64,000 bases of DNA from Xiphydria camelus (GCA_963678675.1 OY783191.1:21812024-21876023), one strand, 5' to 3'; shown: positions 35,426 to 47,318, counted from the first letter of the stretch. Translations and numbers: made by a program. The notes: generated by a model from the letters alone, not told the origin.

Positions 35426-35745
35426 TCTTGCGAGTGACTCGAGAAAGGGGGCTCAGCAGGGGTTCGGACCCTCGGTGCTTCTACAGTATCGTATCAACGA
35501 ACTGAAAATGAGTGACCAAGTCTTTCCACGAGTGTTCTATTCTGTTATTCCTACATTGATTAATGTAATGATAAGTAATTGTAATTTATAATTTGTAAGT
35601 CGGACGATTTCTACTTTTCCTTCCCCCGACATCGTGTTCATACTTCAAAATTTCAACGAAAACTGACTAAAATTTGTTTGCATCTGTTTGTCAGTAAGGA
35701 ATACGGCACTGCTAGATATGGAAATATGCAAATTACGGAAATTAG

Positions 35746-36437
35746 TAGTTTCATTTTACAAAGTATGTACAGCACCGTATTTTCGAATAGTTTTTCTTAA
35801 AAATGAACGCATAACATGTACAAAATATGTCACCTAATTAGGAGTATGATTAATAAGAATAAAATATCTAAATGGGATTATTGAAATAAAAAAATGAAAC
35901 TCTTTCTCGGAATAGGTAATTAAGTTAACATTGCCGAGGAAGAGTAAAAACATTTAAAGGAAATTATATTTATTAAGTTACCTGCTTTGTTTTCAAAATA
36001 TTATACATTAATTGGTACATAAATAAAAAAGTACAAAAAACATATTATAACCTATATACAGTTACATGTTATCTGAAACTATTACATGCCCGACTCCTTA
36101 TTGTTATTCCCAACTGTTAAAAAAATTATTCGGCACCTTATTTGGGAACTCGGACTTTTACATAAAATAGGAAAGCATACTAGGCTATAAAACTAAAAAA
36201 TACATGTACATCCAAATGTTTTTTACTCTTCCTGAGCAATGTCAACTTATTTATCTATTCCGAGAAAGAGTTCCATTTTTTATTTTAATAATCCCATTTA
36301 TAGGTATTGTATTCATATTAATCATAATCCTAATTAGGTGACAGATTTTCTACATGTTGTGCATTCATTTTTTAAGAGAAACTATTCTCAAATTCAAAAA
36401 TGCGGTGCTGTACACACTTTGTAAAATGAAACAACTA
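35746..36437. mobile_element. ~690-bp fold-back with ~220-bp arms
   Basis: The left arm (TAGTTTCATTTTACAAAGTA, 35746-~35965) is repeated inverted at ~36215-36437. The arms share the blocks CAGCACCG, CACCTAATTAGGA and CTCTTTCTCGGAATAG. The centre is AT-rich and non-coding. Confidence 0.75.
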
Positions 36438-36558
36438 CCTCCTTATAATCGGGCCCTGACTTCTCCCCCGAGCGAGAAAGAGACTAAAGCGGCCCTGACT
36501 TCTCTCTCGAGCGCGAAAAAGACCGCACGTGTCGATGTTTATGCGGCGGTTAGCGTAT

Positions 36559-38962
36559 AGTCCAGGGAAATAAGGCATATAAAAACCCCATCTGCGGAAT
36601 GAGAGAAAGCAAGCTAGATTTTTGCAGAGATCTTTGTTTTGATGTTCTAATGAAGCATCAAAAAGTCTCATATGCTCACCCTTGTGCGTCTCGAGATATC
36701 GAAGGTCAAAGGTCATGAAAATCAGTTTTTTGCGAAAATCTCGCTTCCGGCTAGTCTGATATCTTAAGAAGTTTTAACAAAATTTACGTAAAACAGTATT
36801 CTCTACAAGTTTGATTATATACATTTTTTTGTACGATCAACCGTCTTCGAGATATACCGTGAAGAAGCGGGAGCGCGCATTTTTGAATAGGTAATACTGT
36901 ATATACTGCTTAGCTATAACTATAAATGCACTTTTCTTAGTAGTTACTAAAAAATTGAATTCCTATTATTGTTTCAATTAAAAGTTTGTTCATTTATAAA
37001 AAATATAATAAATAATTCATAACAAATAATGCATCCTTTTCCGCACTACTTTTGAAGTAGAATGGAAGGCGCGTTTTTTTAAGATATGTTACTACAACCA
37101 CATGTACCTACTAACCTAATCCATGTTTACCCTACTGGCCTAATCCATGTTTTCGATATTAACCAAAGTTTCTGAACAGTAACCGATTTACGTCTTCCGC
37201 AGTTGCCGGCGTGCTTTATGTTTCCTCTTCTTCGTCCTCGTCTTCTTCAGGTTCCTCAAGTAGTTTTGTCTTCATCATCGTACGGTTCCGCTGTATCTAA
37301 TTGCAAAATCTCTTCAGGCTCATGGCCACTGAAGTTTTCAATGTCTTGCAATTCTGAGGAAGGATTCAGGCATGCCTGTCCGTGACACTAACCACAAACT
37401 GTAGAGCATGGTAGTCCTACTTTTCTACGTCCACACTGCGCACCACGTCCTTTTTTACAATTGCAGAAGATTGTGTTTAATAGTTCGTCTGGGGCAGGTG
37501 GCAATAGTGTTGTTTTCGGCTCTAGCATCTCGTTTTTTAAAGATCTATGACTGAGAGTTTTGCTCCGATTGACTTGAAATTTGGAAGCAACATTCTTTAA
37601 ATGTTTTACTATAAGAAAAGGCAATTGAAAAAATTCATTTTTAGACCACCTCCCCCCCCCCCCCCCCCTAAAAGAACAAGCAAATCAATGTCTTCTCTAA
37701 TGATGACGGCGGTTCTTTCTCTTTCCGATACTTCGATGGCTGTTTCGATGATTAGGACATCCGCATCATCCTTGGCTTATATTATAGCGATGTTAGCAGC
37801 TTGCAGTTGTTCAATAAGCATTTCAATAAAAATGTTTTTGTTGCATCGGTTTGATAAGAACTTTTCTTGGCTGATTGGCACATTCATTGTTGCATCAAAG
37901 CGAACTTCATAAGATGTAGACAGTGCAGTAGTTCGTCTTAATTGCTCCATTGCTTTTATATTTTTAAAATTGTCTGACTAACCGTCAAATATAACAATTA
38001 TGTTAGAACTTAGATTGAAGACTTCAGTGGCCATGAGCCTGAAGAGATTTTGCAATTAGATACAGCGGAAGCGTGTGATGATGAAAACAATATTGTGGTA
38101 GAACTACTTGAGGAACCTGAAGAAGACGAGGACGAAGAAGAGGAAACATAAAGCACGCTGGCAATTGCGAATAACGTGAATCGGTTACTGTTCAGAAGCC
38201 ATGTCTAAAAAAACGCGCCTTGCATTCTACTTCAAAAGTGGTGCGGAAAAGGATGCATTTTTTGTTATTAATTATTTATTATATTCTTTTTTATAAATGA
38301 ACAAACTTTTAACTGAAATAATAATAGGAATTAAATTTTTTAGTATAACTACTAAGAAAAGTGCATTTATAGTTATAGCTAAGCAGTATACTGCCCAACT
38401 ATGGAGAAAGGCAGTAATTGCTAACCAACAAATTTGTGGAAAATCAACTTTAACTTCGATGCCTTTTGCCGAAGGGTTTCCAAGACAGATTACTAATAAA
38501 ACCTACCTTTAACACTACGAAAGGGTACAAAATTTGGTTACAAAATAATTGAAGATATTCAATGGTACCAAGAAACGCACTTCGATTTGTTTTGCTAATT
38601 ACTGCCTTTCTCCATAATTGGGTAGTATATACACTATGACCTATTCAAAAATGCGCGCTCCCGCTCCTTCACGCTATATCTCGAAAACGGTTGATATTAC
38701 AAAAAAATGTATAGAATCAAACTTGTAGAGAATGCTGTTTTACGTAAATTTTGTTAAAACTTCTTAAGACATCAGACTAACCGGAAGCGAGATTTTCGCA
38801 AAAAACTGATTTTCATGACCTTTGACCTTTGATATCTCGAGACGCACAAGGGTGAGCATATGAGACTTTTTGGTGCTTCATTAGAACATCAAAACGAAGA
38901 TCTCTGCAAAAATCCAGCTTGCTTTCTCTCATTCCGCAGAGGAAGTCTTATTTCCCTGGACT
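36559..38962. mobile_element. 2.4-kb fold-back built around a FEN/PIN-like gene fragment
   Basis: Inverted arms (AGTCCAGGGAAATAAG at 36559 and the complement ending 38962) extend ~780 bp on the left and ~900 bp on the right. The left arm includes the 3' coding end and downstream region of the minus-strand gene at 37216-38003, and the right arm carries an inverted copy of that same 3' end (acidic tail EEPEEDEDEE followed by a stop, 38106-38151, plus strand). The palindrome therefore consists of two inverted 3' ends of one gene-bearing element with a single central gene fragment. TA flanks are visible but not decisive. Confidence 0.75.
37216..38003 (-). pseudogene. FEN/PIN-like gene fragment with tesmin-type CXC motif
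   Basis: Read on the minus strand from ~38003: VIFDG with a stop just after it, KNIKAMEQLRRTT, KDDADVLIIETAI (~37755), EDIDLLVLLGG (~37680), then KHLKNV, DELLNTIFCNCKKG (~37465), CGRRKVGLPCSTVCG, an acidic tail and stop 37216-37218. VIFDG, DDAD and EDIDLLVL follow the order of acidic motifs of FEN-like PIN nucleases (inference). The closely spaced cysteines are a CXC (tesmin/TSO1) zinc motif. A 17-bp poly-C run (37653-37669), stops and frameshifts mark decay. It differs from the gene at 355-7219, which shares the nuclease-like motifs but lacks the CXC end. Confidence 0.6.
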
Positions 38963-39270
38963 AGTAATCGGAAACTGCAGTCTAACCGCCGGTTGAAGTT
39001 CAACCTTCGGTTAACCGGACTTTATAATACCGGCCCTTATCGTCACTTGAACACTCTTATGTTTTAAAAATTATATGATGCGACATTGTAACTAATGTAA
39101 ATTTTCCTTTGAAACAAGGAAAGTAATGCTTCTATGTACCGAGGAAAATCATGCAGCATTATATTTGACTCGGCTAAATTTAATTAACGAAACCATGGAA
39201 TAGATTTCAACAATTACCAACTAACGGAGAGTTAACAGGGTTTTGTTAGTGCAAAGCGAAAAGTTGTAGC
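38963..39270. other. Short spacer with a piggyBac-type end
   Basis: No gene. A CTAACGGAGAGTTAA sequence at about 39222-39236 is the inverted form of the TTAACCCTCCGTTAG ends seen at 40381 and 40480, so a TTAA-type element end probably lies here. A small GGTTGAAGTTCAACC palindrome is at ~38993. Confidence 0.4.
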
Positions 39271-39470
39271 CATGATTTCGGAATATGATCTTATGTTAAT
39301 AGGACTAGCAGTTGCTTTGTTGTCTGAAAAAAAGAAAAAGATAAAGCGCAAATGTTCGAAATGGGTAAAACAGTGGTTAATAAATCGCGCGACAAGTGTA
39401 TTTGCATATGCACTTAATCGACGAATTACAACTGGAACTTGATGATTATCGAAATTAGGCAATATCTGCT
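39271..39470 (+). pseudogene. N-terminal remnant of a PIF/Harbinger transposase
   Basis: A frame from ATG 39271 reads a Lys/Arg block (KKKKIKRKCSKWVKQWLINR, ~39331) and then shifts by one base to DELQLELDDYRN (~39419), ending in a stop. A basic block with WVxxWLxxR followed by a Leu/Glu stretch and a YRN motif is how many PIF/Harbinger (HARBI1-like) transposases begin. The catalytic DDE part is absent; a MITE starts right after it at 39473. Confidence 0.5.
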
Positions 39471-39472
39471 TA

Positions 39473-39690
39473 GGTACACCCGGGGACACGAAATCTGTCG
39501 CTGGTGACTATTTAAAATTTTATTTTTAAACGTACTAACCAATGATTAATAATCCTCATACTTTCATTAACGAGAGTAGACGCCACCGTAGCTAATGAGG
39601 GCATGAGAATTAATTGTTCATTAGTTTAGTACGTTTAAAAATGACATAAAAAAAGTCACCAGCGACAGATTCCGTGTCCCCGGGTGTACC
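39473..39690. mobile_element. 218-bp MITE with TA flanks
   Basis: Inverted ends GGTACACCCGGGGACACG...AATCTGTCGCTGGTGACT (~75 bp) are flanked by TA (39471-39472 and 39691-39692). The non-coding centre is AT-rich. Confidence 0.75.
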
Positions 39691-39929
39691 TACTTCTGCT
39701 ATGTTTTCCGTCACACAAACTCTTGGCCTATATTTCTATGGCACCCATACACTTTTCGACATGCAGGCGAAAAGCATGGCCGGAGGTAAATTTTCAAGCG
39801 CCCACAGTTTTTCGGAAAGCCGAGAGTTCCGGCCGAGCCTTCCGGCCAATATGACCACTACGATTTGCCTTCCAGCTTGTATATCGAAAGGCCTGCCTTC
39901 CGGTAAACCGTATCGTGTATGGAGGCCTA

Positions 39930-40090
39930 TAAACGAGACGCGCGTCGCCCTATCATAAATTAAGTCATCGAGACGCGCGTACGCCCGTCCCTGGACCGCA
40001 CCACGGGACGTCGACGCATCTGATGTCTTCCCGGAGTCTTTCGCACGCCCTTTACTTTCAAACTTTCTCCGAACGAAATTACAAAAATTG
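39930..40090. repeat. Second copy of the 1-310 repeat family
   Basis: CCTATCATAAATTAAG, CGCACCACGGGACG and CTTTCGCACGCC line up with 1-310 and, inverted, with 45255-45535. No coding region. Upstream, 39700-39930 contains AGGCCTATA-type blocks at both ends that may mark another small element. Confidence 0.55.
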
Positions 40091-40380
40091 AGAAAATATT
40101 TCTAACGTCATTCTTTCGTTCATTATGAGGAAACAAAGTTCAAGTACCAAAGTTACCTAACTCGACATACGTATATACCTAGCTCTTTGCTGTAGTTTTG
40201 AAAACTTTATGAGCGTTATGAGTATTTGAGACTGTGATTCGGGTATTTTTTTTTACAGATGCCTTCTACGAGGGTTATAATTTTTGCTTTGATAATTTTG
40301 GAATAAAATTAGCTTTTTTTTAACTTTTTGAGTGTAAATGTTTACTTTTTTAATTTATTTTCCTTCAAAAACATATTTAA

Positions 40381-40475
40381 CCCTCCGTTAGACGCGTCAA
40401 ATTTCTCTTATGCACAATAGGTAGGTAGGTAGTATGACAATAGGTCCGCTGGACCTATAATCGACTAACCGAGGG
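40381..40475. mobile_element. 95-bp piggyBac-type MITE
   Basis: Ends CCCTCCGTTAG and CTAACCGAGGG are flanked by TTAA (40377-40380 and 40476-40479). Immediately after the right TTAA another CCCTCCGTTAG end begins (40480), so a second element of the family abuts it; its far end was not found. Confidence 0.8.
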
Positions 40476-40560
40476 TTAACCCTCCGTTAGGCGGGTGGAT
40501 TCTACTAGACGTGTTTTGGGTCTTTGCTGTTTTAAATAAAAGAATGGATGACCAAACATA

Positions 40561-41310
40561 AGGTTCGTTCCAACTAACATGAGAACTGGTTCTGAACTCG
40601 GCGGAGTGTGCGCAGTCTGACTTAGCCGTTCCAACAAACGCAGAACTGGTTCTGGAACGATTCCAAAGAGCGTTCCAACTAAATTGCGAACTGTAACAGA
40701 ACGGTTCTAGAACGGTAATTCCAGTCCCTAGTTCTGAGTTGGGACGATTTCCTAGCCCACGCGTAGTAAGGCGCGAGACGCGCTCTATTTGAATCGGTGA
40801 GTCCAAGAACAGTACAAATGCATAAAGATAGTTTCGAGAAAAAATGAAAAAACATAATAACTCCACAATGAGTTAATGGCCATGATATAAAAGTTGTGAT
40901 AACTTTTTAGGTAAATGATAATTGAAAATAAAAAATCCGAAAAAATCACTCCCCTCCAAGTTATAGAAGGAAAAATGTATGCACTCTCTCTCTTGTACTC
41001 TTTTTGGACTCATCTTTCTTTTTCTGCTTTTTTGAATGTTTGTGCATGATAAGCTCTTGAAAACTATAATGTTTTTTACGTTTCAACAATTAGTTGAACT
41101 CACACATCCGCTTAGGATAACCCGTGATTTTCCGCAAAATGTATACAAAAGGTGGACAAGCCTCCCTGTGCTGTGTGCGATCCTGTGTTCCAACACATCC
41201 CATGAATTCAGTTCTAGAACGCATCTGACTGGCGCATGCGCATTAAATAATTCTTAACTAGTTCCAGGACGGTTCTAGAACTGTCCTAAAATGCTTGTTG
41301 GAACGAACCT
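40561..41310. mobile_element. 750-bp non-autonomous element (AGGTTCG ends), ATA duplication
   Basis: Ends AGGTTCGTTCCAACTAACAT and the complement ...GTTGGAACGAACCT are flanked by ATA (40558-40560 and 41311-41313). The body repeats GAACTGGTTCT- and TTCTAGAACGG-type blocks near both ends. Same family as 59898-62259. No coding capacity. Confidence 0.8.
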
Positions 41311-41431
41311 ATATACAGTCTTGGCACCAGCCGACATAGAGTATAATGCCCGCTGTTTGAAACATATCGGGTTTCGAAGCACTTGGAGGACGTCTCTGGC
41401 AAGTGTTTGGCACACGTCGAGTGGACGTATA

Positions 41432-42118
41432 GTGCAGTGAAAATAGGCGATTTTATTCCATGGAATGGAAATTAATCCGGACAGGATGAAACCTATACCA
41501 ATCCATAGGGAAAAATCCCCTGAAAAACATATCAAAAGTTCCCAAAAACTTTGGCCGGGAAATATGTTTAATTAATGAAAAAGTAACAAGAATTGCGGTC
41601 GAGCGTCCTTTGAACGCTGATATTTCTCGTTCAATGGGTTCAATGAAATAGTAGAACTACCATTCTGTAGCGGGGAAAATTTTCTACAAAAAATAAGCGG
41701 AAACCTCTAGCTCAAAGTGTTTCGTTTCAGTTTTATTAATGTTTTAAGCTTCTGCAGCGTCGTAAACGCCAAATAATCGGCTGATCGTTCGGCGTTTAAG
41801 ACGCTCAGAAGATTAAACATTAATGAAACTAAAACGAAACATTTCCAGCTAGGGGTTTCCGCTGTTTTTTATAGTAAATTTTTCACGCTACAAAATGGTA
41901 GTTCTACTTTTTTAATTCAGCCCATTGAACGAGAAATATTAGCGTACAAAGGACGCTCGACCGCGATTCTTGTTACTTTTTCATTAATTAAACATATTTC
42001 CCAACCAAAGTTTTTTGGGAACTTTTGATATGTTTTTCAGGGGATTTTTCCCTATGGATTGGTATAGGTTTCATCCTATCCGGATTAATTTGTATTTCAT
42101 ATGTTATTTTGACTGCAC
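41432..42118. mobile_element. 687-bp fold-back with ~300-bp arms
   Basis: Arms run from GTGCAGT inward through AATTAATCCGGA and CCAATCCATAGGGAAAAAT to a short loop near 41780-41800. TA lies on both sides (41430-41431 and 42119-42120). Divergence between arms is a few percent. Short frames inside are palindrome shadows. Confidence 0.8.
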
Positions 42119-42220
42119 TAATCTGCCACGGAGGATCTGCGGCCTGGGCGGCTGGTCGGACGTATGTATGCTATTGAACCGCTAGCGGTCGGTAAAGTGA
42201 CATCCCAGATAATATATCGC

Positions 42221-42363
42221 TTCTCCAGAAGAACAATGACGCAAGTGCAAATTTTGAAATTTTTTAATTAAACCCCTCAATAGTCTTAAAAATGACTTTT
42301 AATTTAACTTTTTTAATTAAAAAATTTCAAAATTTGCACTTGCGTCATTATTCTTCTGGAGAA
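42221..42363. mobile_element. 143-bp hairpin MITE
   Basis: Ends TTCTCCAGAAGAA(C/T)AATGAC with ~55-bp arms reaching TTTTTTAATTAAA. Flanks ATATATCGC and TATATGGCG are similar and may be a 9-bp duplication. Confidence 0.7.
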
Positions 42364-42944
42364 TATATGGCGATATATTCAGTCCTCAAAAGACGTGAAG
42401 GAGAGAAGCGTTGAAATTTCTTTTTTCGTTTAGTCGTATTGTCGGGGAAAATCATATTACACGGATACGTTATACATGCTTAAGTAACAATATTGAGATT
42501 TGTATCTGCTAAATATTTAATACTTAGAAAACAACTGTTTATGTCCTCAAAGGAACCATTAGTTCTATTTTATATATTTCAGCAAGCGGATGTCCTCAAA
42601 GTCACCATTGTATATATGTTACTCTAAATGTCTCTAGTTTTAGACATTTTAGAGGAAATTAGAAGCAGTTAGTAGTGTTTACTTGTTTAAAACGTCAAAC
42701 GCAATTGATTCAAATACTTTTTTCTATTAATATAAAATGTCCCCATAGTCGCCATTCCTTACAAAATATAATGTCCTCATATTCGCGGATATATGCTATG
42801 TCCTCATAGTAGCTGTTTTACGCAAAATTCAAAATATCTTGAAGTTGTATCATTATTATTTTTTCTACATAGTCCTAATATATATATAATGCCTTTCTGC
42901 ATCGATTTAACCCAAAATATATCGTGTCCCCAAAGTAACCTTTA

Positions 42945-42994
<50 letters not shown>

Positions 42995-43900
42995 CATACC
43001 CTACTAATAATATCTAATAGAAATGTATAAAAATAAGTACGTAATTGGTATCATTATACCATATGGAGCATATGCGTATAAAAATGAGCATATGTGCATA
43101 TACAACAGGTAATATTATACATACATGTATGTGAATATTCTCATTGGTACCAGCTACGTATTCGAGCGCAGAATGTATATCCGGGATGATAAGCATGTGC
43201 CGTATAAAGACACATACATACCCAGATAGACACCTGACAACATATTGTATGCATTATGACGACATTGTAAACAGTAAAATGTTGACAGACTTATGCCCAG
43301 ATGTATCCGCGTAAAGTAAAGTAAGCAATTTAGTAATAGTTTTAGTTACAAGTGAACAAATTCAGATCAATGTATCATATTCACAGAAAAGCTTGATATT
43401 TTACCGAATAACTAATATGGCTTGATCAATGCAAAATTATAAAATTAAAGGTAAAAATGAAAAACCATGAAAAGTATGTTGCATGGTGATGTTGGTAAGG
43501 TAATTTGGTGACACAAAAAAAATGTAATGAAAGGTATTTAAAAACTTAAAACATAAGTACAAACGCCAGTAAGAAGTATAGAAGAACTTCTATCGATCAG
43601 AATATAGGGATCCGGCGCAACCATCGCACATGAAGGGGTTTTCGTCATAAGTGCTCGATTGACAATTATTATCCCTGGTAAAAATAATCGATAGGAAATG
43701 ATAGAAACTGATACGATTTGAACCTGTTTCTACTGTTATCTATTTCCTTTATCGTATCAGTTTTGAGAATACGATAGATTATCTATCGTATCTTATCGTT
43801 TTGTATATAAACTGTCTTCTATCGTTTTACAACTGTACAAATTCTATAAATTTCTATTGTATGTTGCCGACTCTACTTAATCCTATCCTACATTCATTAA
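42364..43900. other. AT-rich stretch with repeated GTCCTC motif and TA run
   Basis: No gene. A degenerate motif close to ATGTCCTCAAAGTCACCATT recurs at about 42541, 42589, 42738, 42769, 42800 and 42905; three of these are ~31 bases apart. A (TA)n run lies at 42947-42982 and palindromic ATCGATAG/TATCGT clusters are near 43740-43830. Frames here are short and featureless. Confidence 0.55.
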
Positions 43901-43910
43901 GGTAATTGGA

Positions 43911-44288
43911 CCACTATAGCACTTTTCCAGAGATTTTTAAAAAATTTTGTCAGATTATAGATTATAAAAAAACTGATAACTTTTCTTTATGAATGAAATC
44001 ATTCTGACGTTTAGAAATAGAGATATTCGGTTTTTATTTCTCCATTGAAATCAATGAGAGACAGGGCCGTGTGGAGCCTCCGCAGTCGCGCGCGTACGTG
44101 CGTGCGCGCGGCGTAGTACGGCCCTGTCTCATTGATTTCAATGGAGAAATAAAAAAAACCGAATATCTCTATTTCTAAACGTCAGAATGATTTCATTCAT
44201 AAAGAAAAGTTATCAGTTTTTTTTATAATCTATAATATGATAAAATTTTTTAAAAATTGCTGGATAGTGCTATAGCGGTCCAACTACC
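43911..44288. mobile_element. 378-bp palindromic element in TTAA
   Basis: Near-perfect ~165-bp arms (GGTAATTGGACC at left, GGTCCAACTACC at right) surround a GC-rich loop of alternating CGCG/CGTACGTGCGTGCGCGCG. TTAA lies on both sides (43907-43910 and 44289-44292), as for piggyBac-type insertion. Confidence 0.85.
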
Positions 44289-44292
44289 TTAA

Positions 44293-44917
44293 CAAATATC
44301 TATCATCTTGTATATGTTAATTTTCTTATGTATTTTTACCGTAAGTTTACGATTCAAATTGAATGGTGTTTTATCGAATATTTAGCTTTTTGTTTCTTAT
44401 CCAACAATCACGATAGAGAATGTGTCGATGCGTATCTGCTTTTTCCGAATGCAAGAAACCCATCGGTTTCTACTGGAAGTAGTCAAAACACATTTCGAAG
44501 TTCTCTATTTGACATTGTTAATTGAATAATCTACATGATTTTATCGTAAAGGGTGTAATAGGGTAAGCGTATGAAAGTACCTTTTAGATCAATGTGTCTG
44601 TATGTTAGACCACTTTTGAAGGGTTAAAACAAAAACATTTTGGGCAATTGTTCAGATCCCGATCGATTAATCAACGGTGCTGAGTAAACGTAAAAATAAG
44701 ATTTTTTAATTAACAATTGTTTTCGCAGCTCTGCTTACCTCTTTCTTAAAGGAGCAAATTTGAGCATCAAAATACATTTTGACACAAATTTTCTGATACA
44801 CTTTCGATTATACACGATTTTGGAAAAATTCCTAGTTTTAAAATTGCATTTTTTCTGTTACCATTTTTCGACGTTCGTACTGACTTTTTTAATATATTTA
44901 AATCCCCATTTATGATA
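44293..44917. other. Non-coding spacer
   Basis: No gene or inverted ends seen. The 65-codon frame at 44328-44525 lacks recognisable features. Confidence 0.45.
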
Positions 44918-45015
44918 CAGTATAATTCCGTTATAAGGAATCCTCGATATAAGGTACCTTCCCCTCCGTCACGGTTGACTGAGCATTAGGCGTCCCCCAC
45001 TCCGTAGCGCGTTAA

Positions 45016-45773
45016 GGGGCCCATACACTGTCAAACATGTTTGCGCAACGCAGGTTTGCGCAACGTTGCGTTGCGCAACTGCATCATCCATACACTGTCA
45101 AACAAGTTTGCGCAACGCTGCGTTGCACAACTTCATCATCCATACACTGTCAAACAAGTTTGCGCAACGCAGCGTTGCTGCATCATCCCTCCAAAATTCC
45201 CTATTCTGAATAGTCGTCATTATCACAAGTGAACCTGAATAGGAGGATAGAGGAAAAAGGATAGAGGGTGAACTGGATACTCGTAGAGATAGATCGCTGG
45301 TAAGACGTAGGAAGGAAACAGAGGCGTGCGAAAGACTTCGGGAAGACACGCAGATGCGTCGAAGTTCCGTGGTGCGGTCAAGAGATGAACGTACGCGCGT
45401 CTCGATGTAGTAATTTATGATAGGACGGATGCGCGTCTCGATAGGGTGACGCGCTTCCTGATGGCTTAATTTATGATAGGTCGACACACTTCTCGTTAGC
45501 TTAATTTATGATAGGTCGACCCTGGATGGTAAACAAAGGGTGCTCGTAGGGAAGGCAAAGGGTATTCCCGCGAGTCTATTGAAAATGAGGAAAATGTCGA
45601 GGACCCCGACCCCCGCCCCGCCCGGGGCGCCGGGGAGCCCGTTGCGCAAAAGATTTCAAACACTTTTGAATTTGGTCAAACATTTGCGCAACGCATCAAA
45701 AATCGCCATACACTGTCCAGCAAGTTTGCGCAACGCTGCGTTGCGCAAACTTGCTGGACAGTGTATGGGCCCC
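45016..45773. mobile_element. 758-bp element with GGGGCCCATACACTGTC ends
   Basis: Inverted ends GGGGCCCATACACTGTC are flanked by TTAA (45012-45015) and TTTA (45774-45777). Near the left end a ~55-bp block with CATACACTGTCAAACAAG and TTTGCGCAACGC(T/A)GCG is repeated about three times, and the right end holds a perfect GCGCAACGCTGCGTTGCGC hairpin. The middle (45255-45535) is the inverted third copy of the 1-310 repeat. Confidence 0.75.
45255..45535. repeat. Third copy of the 1-310 repeat family, inverted
   Basis: GTCGACCCTGGATGG at the right edge and TTTATGATAGG repeated three times mirror the start of the window. GCGCGTCTCGAT blocks are repeated within it. It is nested in the 45016-45773 element. 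Confidence 0.6.
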
Positions 45774-45957
45774 TTTACATTTGTACTGTGGCTCGAGTGA
45801 GTCACGCCCCTTTTATCGAGAGTCTGGAAGTAACACGGATAGACTCAAACACGCGCGGTGTGTGATTGAGTAGTGGGGAAACCTCTGTTCCTAGAATTTC
45901 TCGGGATTACCTTCCCCTAACCACCCTTGGGGTTCCTTATAACGGGATTGTACTGTA

Positions 45958-46723
45958 TATATTTTTTCAGATTTTTTGAAGGGTGGGTACAGCAAAGAAA
46001 CCGTGTTGTCGTTTGCGAATTTTATTCTTTGGTAGAACTTCCTTAAATTCCCTAAAATGCTCTTATACATGAGTATGAAGAACGTATGATCATTTTCATT
46101 CCATTTCAAAAGTTCGTATATAGAATGGTTTAAAAATGAGTGCTCACAGTTATTATTCGGAGAGACAATTATTGACCAAATAAAACTACACTTCATAGGA
46201 ACCTTCTGACTGTAACACCCTGTATATTTTTGTAATTCTGTATATGAGTAATAATTATTATTTTATACTTATGTTAAAGACCCTTAAATCATTAAGTAAC
46301 ACACTCCGCGGTACATACTTAATGGCCAAAAATCATATGTTCGGAAAATGGATCATAACTTTTTTATTTCTGTATATAACTATGGAAGTAATTAAGATTC
46401 AGAAAGGAGTGGCAGTGGATGAAAAAAAAAGTTGAAGACGTTAGCAAGTTGTTAGTCTCCCATTTTGAGGAGAATTGGATGGAGTGAAAAGGCTTAATTT
46501 TCTTTAAGAGTTTCTTAGAGGAACAGTACAGAATTGAAAGATTAGAAGAAGAGACTGAAACCAATGAGTTTTGCGAAGGGGGCCTTCAGGAAGACATTTC
46601 GCTAAGAATTTAAAATCTAATAAATTGTATTTCCCTTTTTTCAGAATATTTTTTTATAAAAGACGAAACATATTGAATGATGCATTTTATCATTCCATAA
46701 ATTGCCTTATCTAAGTATTCATG
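45958..46723. other. Spacer with a weak coding-like block
   Basis: A plus-strand frame from ATG 46420 to stop ~46612 reads a Glu-rich helical segment (EEQYRIERLEEETETNEF, ~46517) interrupted by one TGA. It may be a fragment of an unrecognised protein. Nothing else is supported. Confidence 0.3.
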
Positions 46724-46925
46724 CCAAAACTTGCCTTATCCATTTTATTTCGGTGAATTTCTCCGAAATGAAGTAAACAGGATTTAAATGAGTGCTGAAT
46801 TTACTACTGTCATTGTACTATAGTATCCACTAGTGTATATTTGGTTGCCTAATATTTCCGTAGTTCTAGTAAAACGTTTTTGCGAATTCTGAAATTTTAT
46901 GTAAAGTGGATAAGGCGAGTTTTGG
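46724..46925. mobile_element. 202-bp MITE
   Basis: Ends CCAAAACTTGCCTTATCCA and TGGATAAGGCGAGTTTTGG, with no coding capacity. Flanking duplication is unclear (left ATTCATG, right AATAGAA). Confidence 0.7.
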
Positions 46926-47318
46926 AATAGAACCCCTCAAATACGCCCGCGCGCTCTTGTAAACAGATGCCTCTAACTTCACTCAAAATTGATATTTTTC
47001 GATGATTTTTATTTTGTTTTAAAGGTAATGAAATATTGCAATCACATCAGAAACAAAAACTCGGACACTTGTAAAGAAAAGTGGACAACAAAGTTGATTT
47101 TCTCGGCCCGTCTACTGTACTAGAAGGCGCGCAGGCGAACCGTTACCGATTCGTGACGTCAAGGCGCGGCGTGCCGCTCGACAGGCTGTTTCAAGTGGGC
47201 GGAGTTTATCGCAAACTTTATTGATCTTTTACGGCTTAATTTCGTGTCAGAAAAAAATAAATAAAAAAACACGTCCCAACTTTTTTTACGTGCTCATCCA
47301 TTTATGATGTAAAAAAAT

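Larger units (their letters stand above)
44918..45955. mobile_element. Pogo/Tigger-like non-autonomous element with a nested insertion
   Basis: Ends CAGTATAATTCCGTTATAAG and the complement ...CTTATAACGGGATTGTACTG are flanked by TA (44916-44917 and 45956-45957), fitting pogo-type elements. Most of the interior is the nested element 45016-45773, leaving ~280 bp of its own. No transposase. Confidence 0.75.

Noticed and set aside
35110..35505. 131-codon ORF and its antisense partner
   Set aside because: Both arise from the palindrome at 35181-35425.
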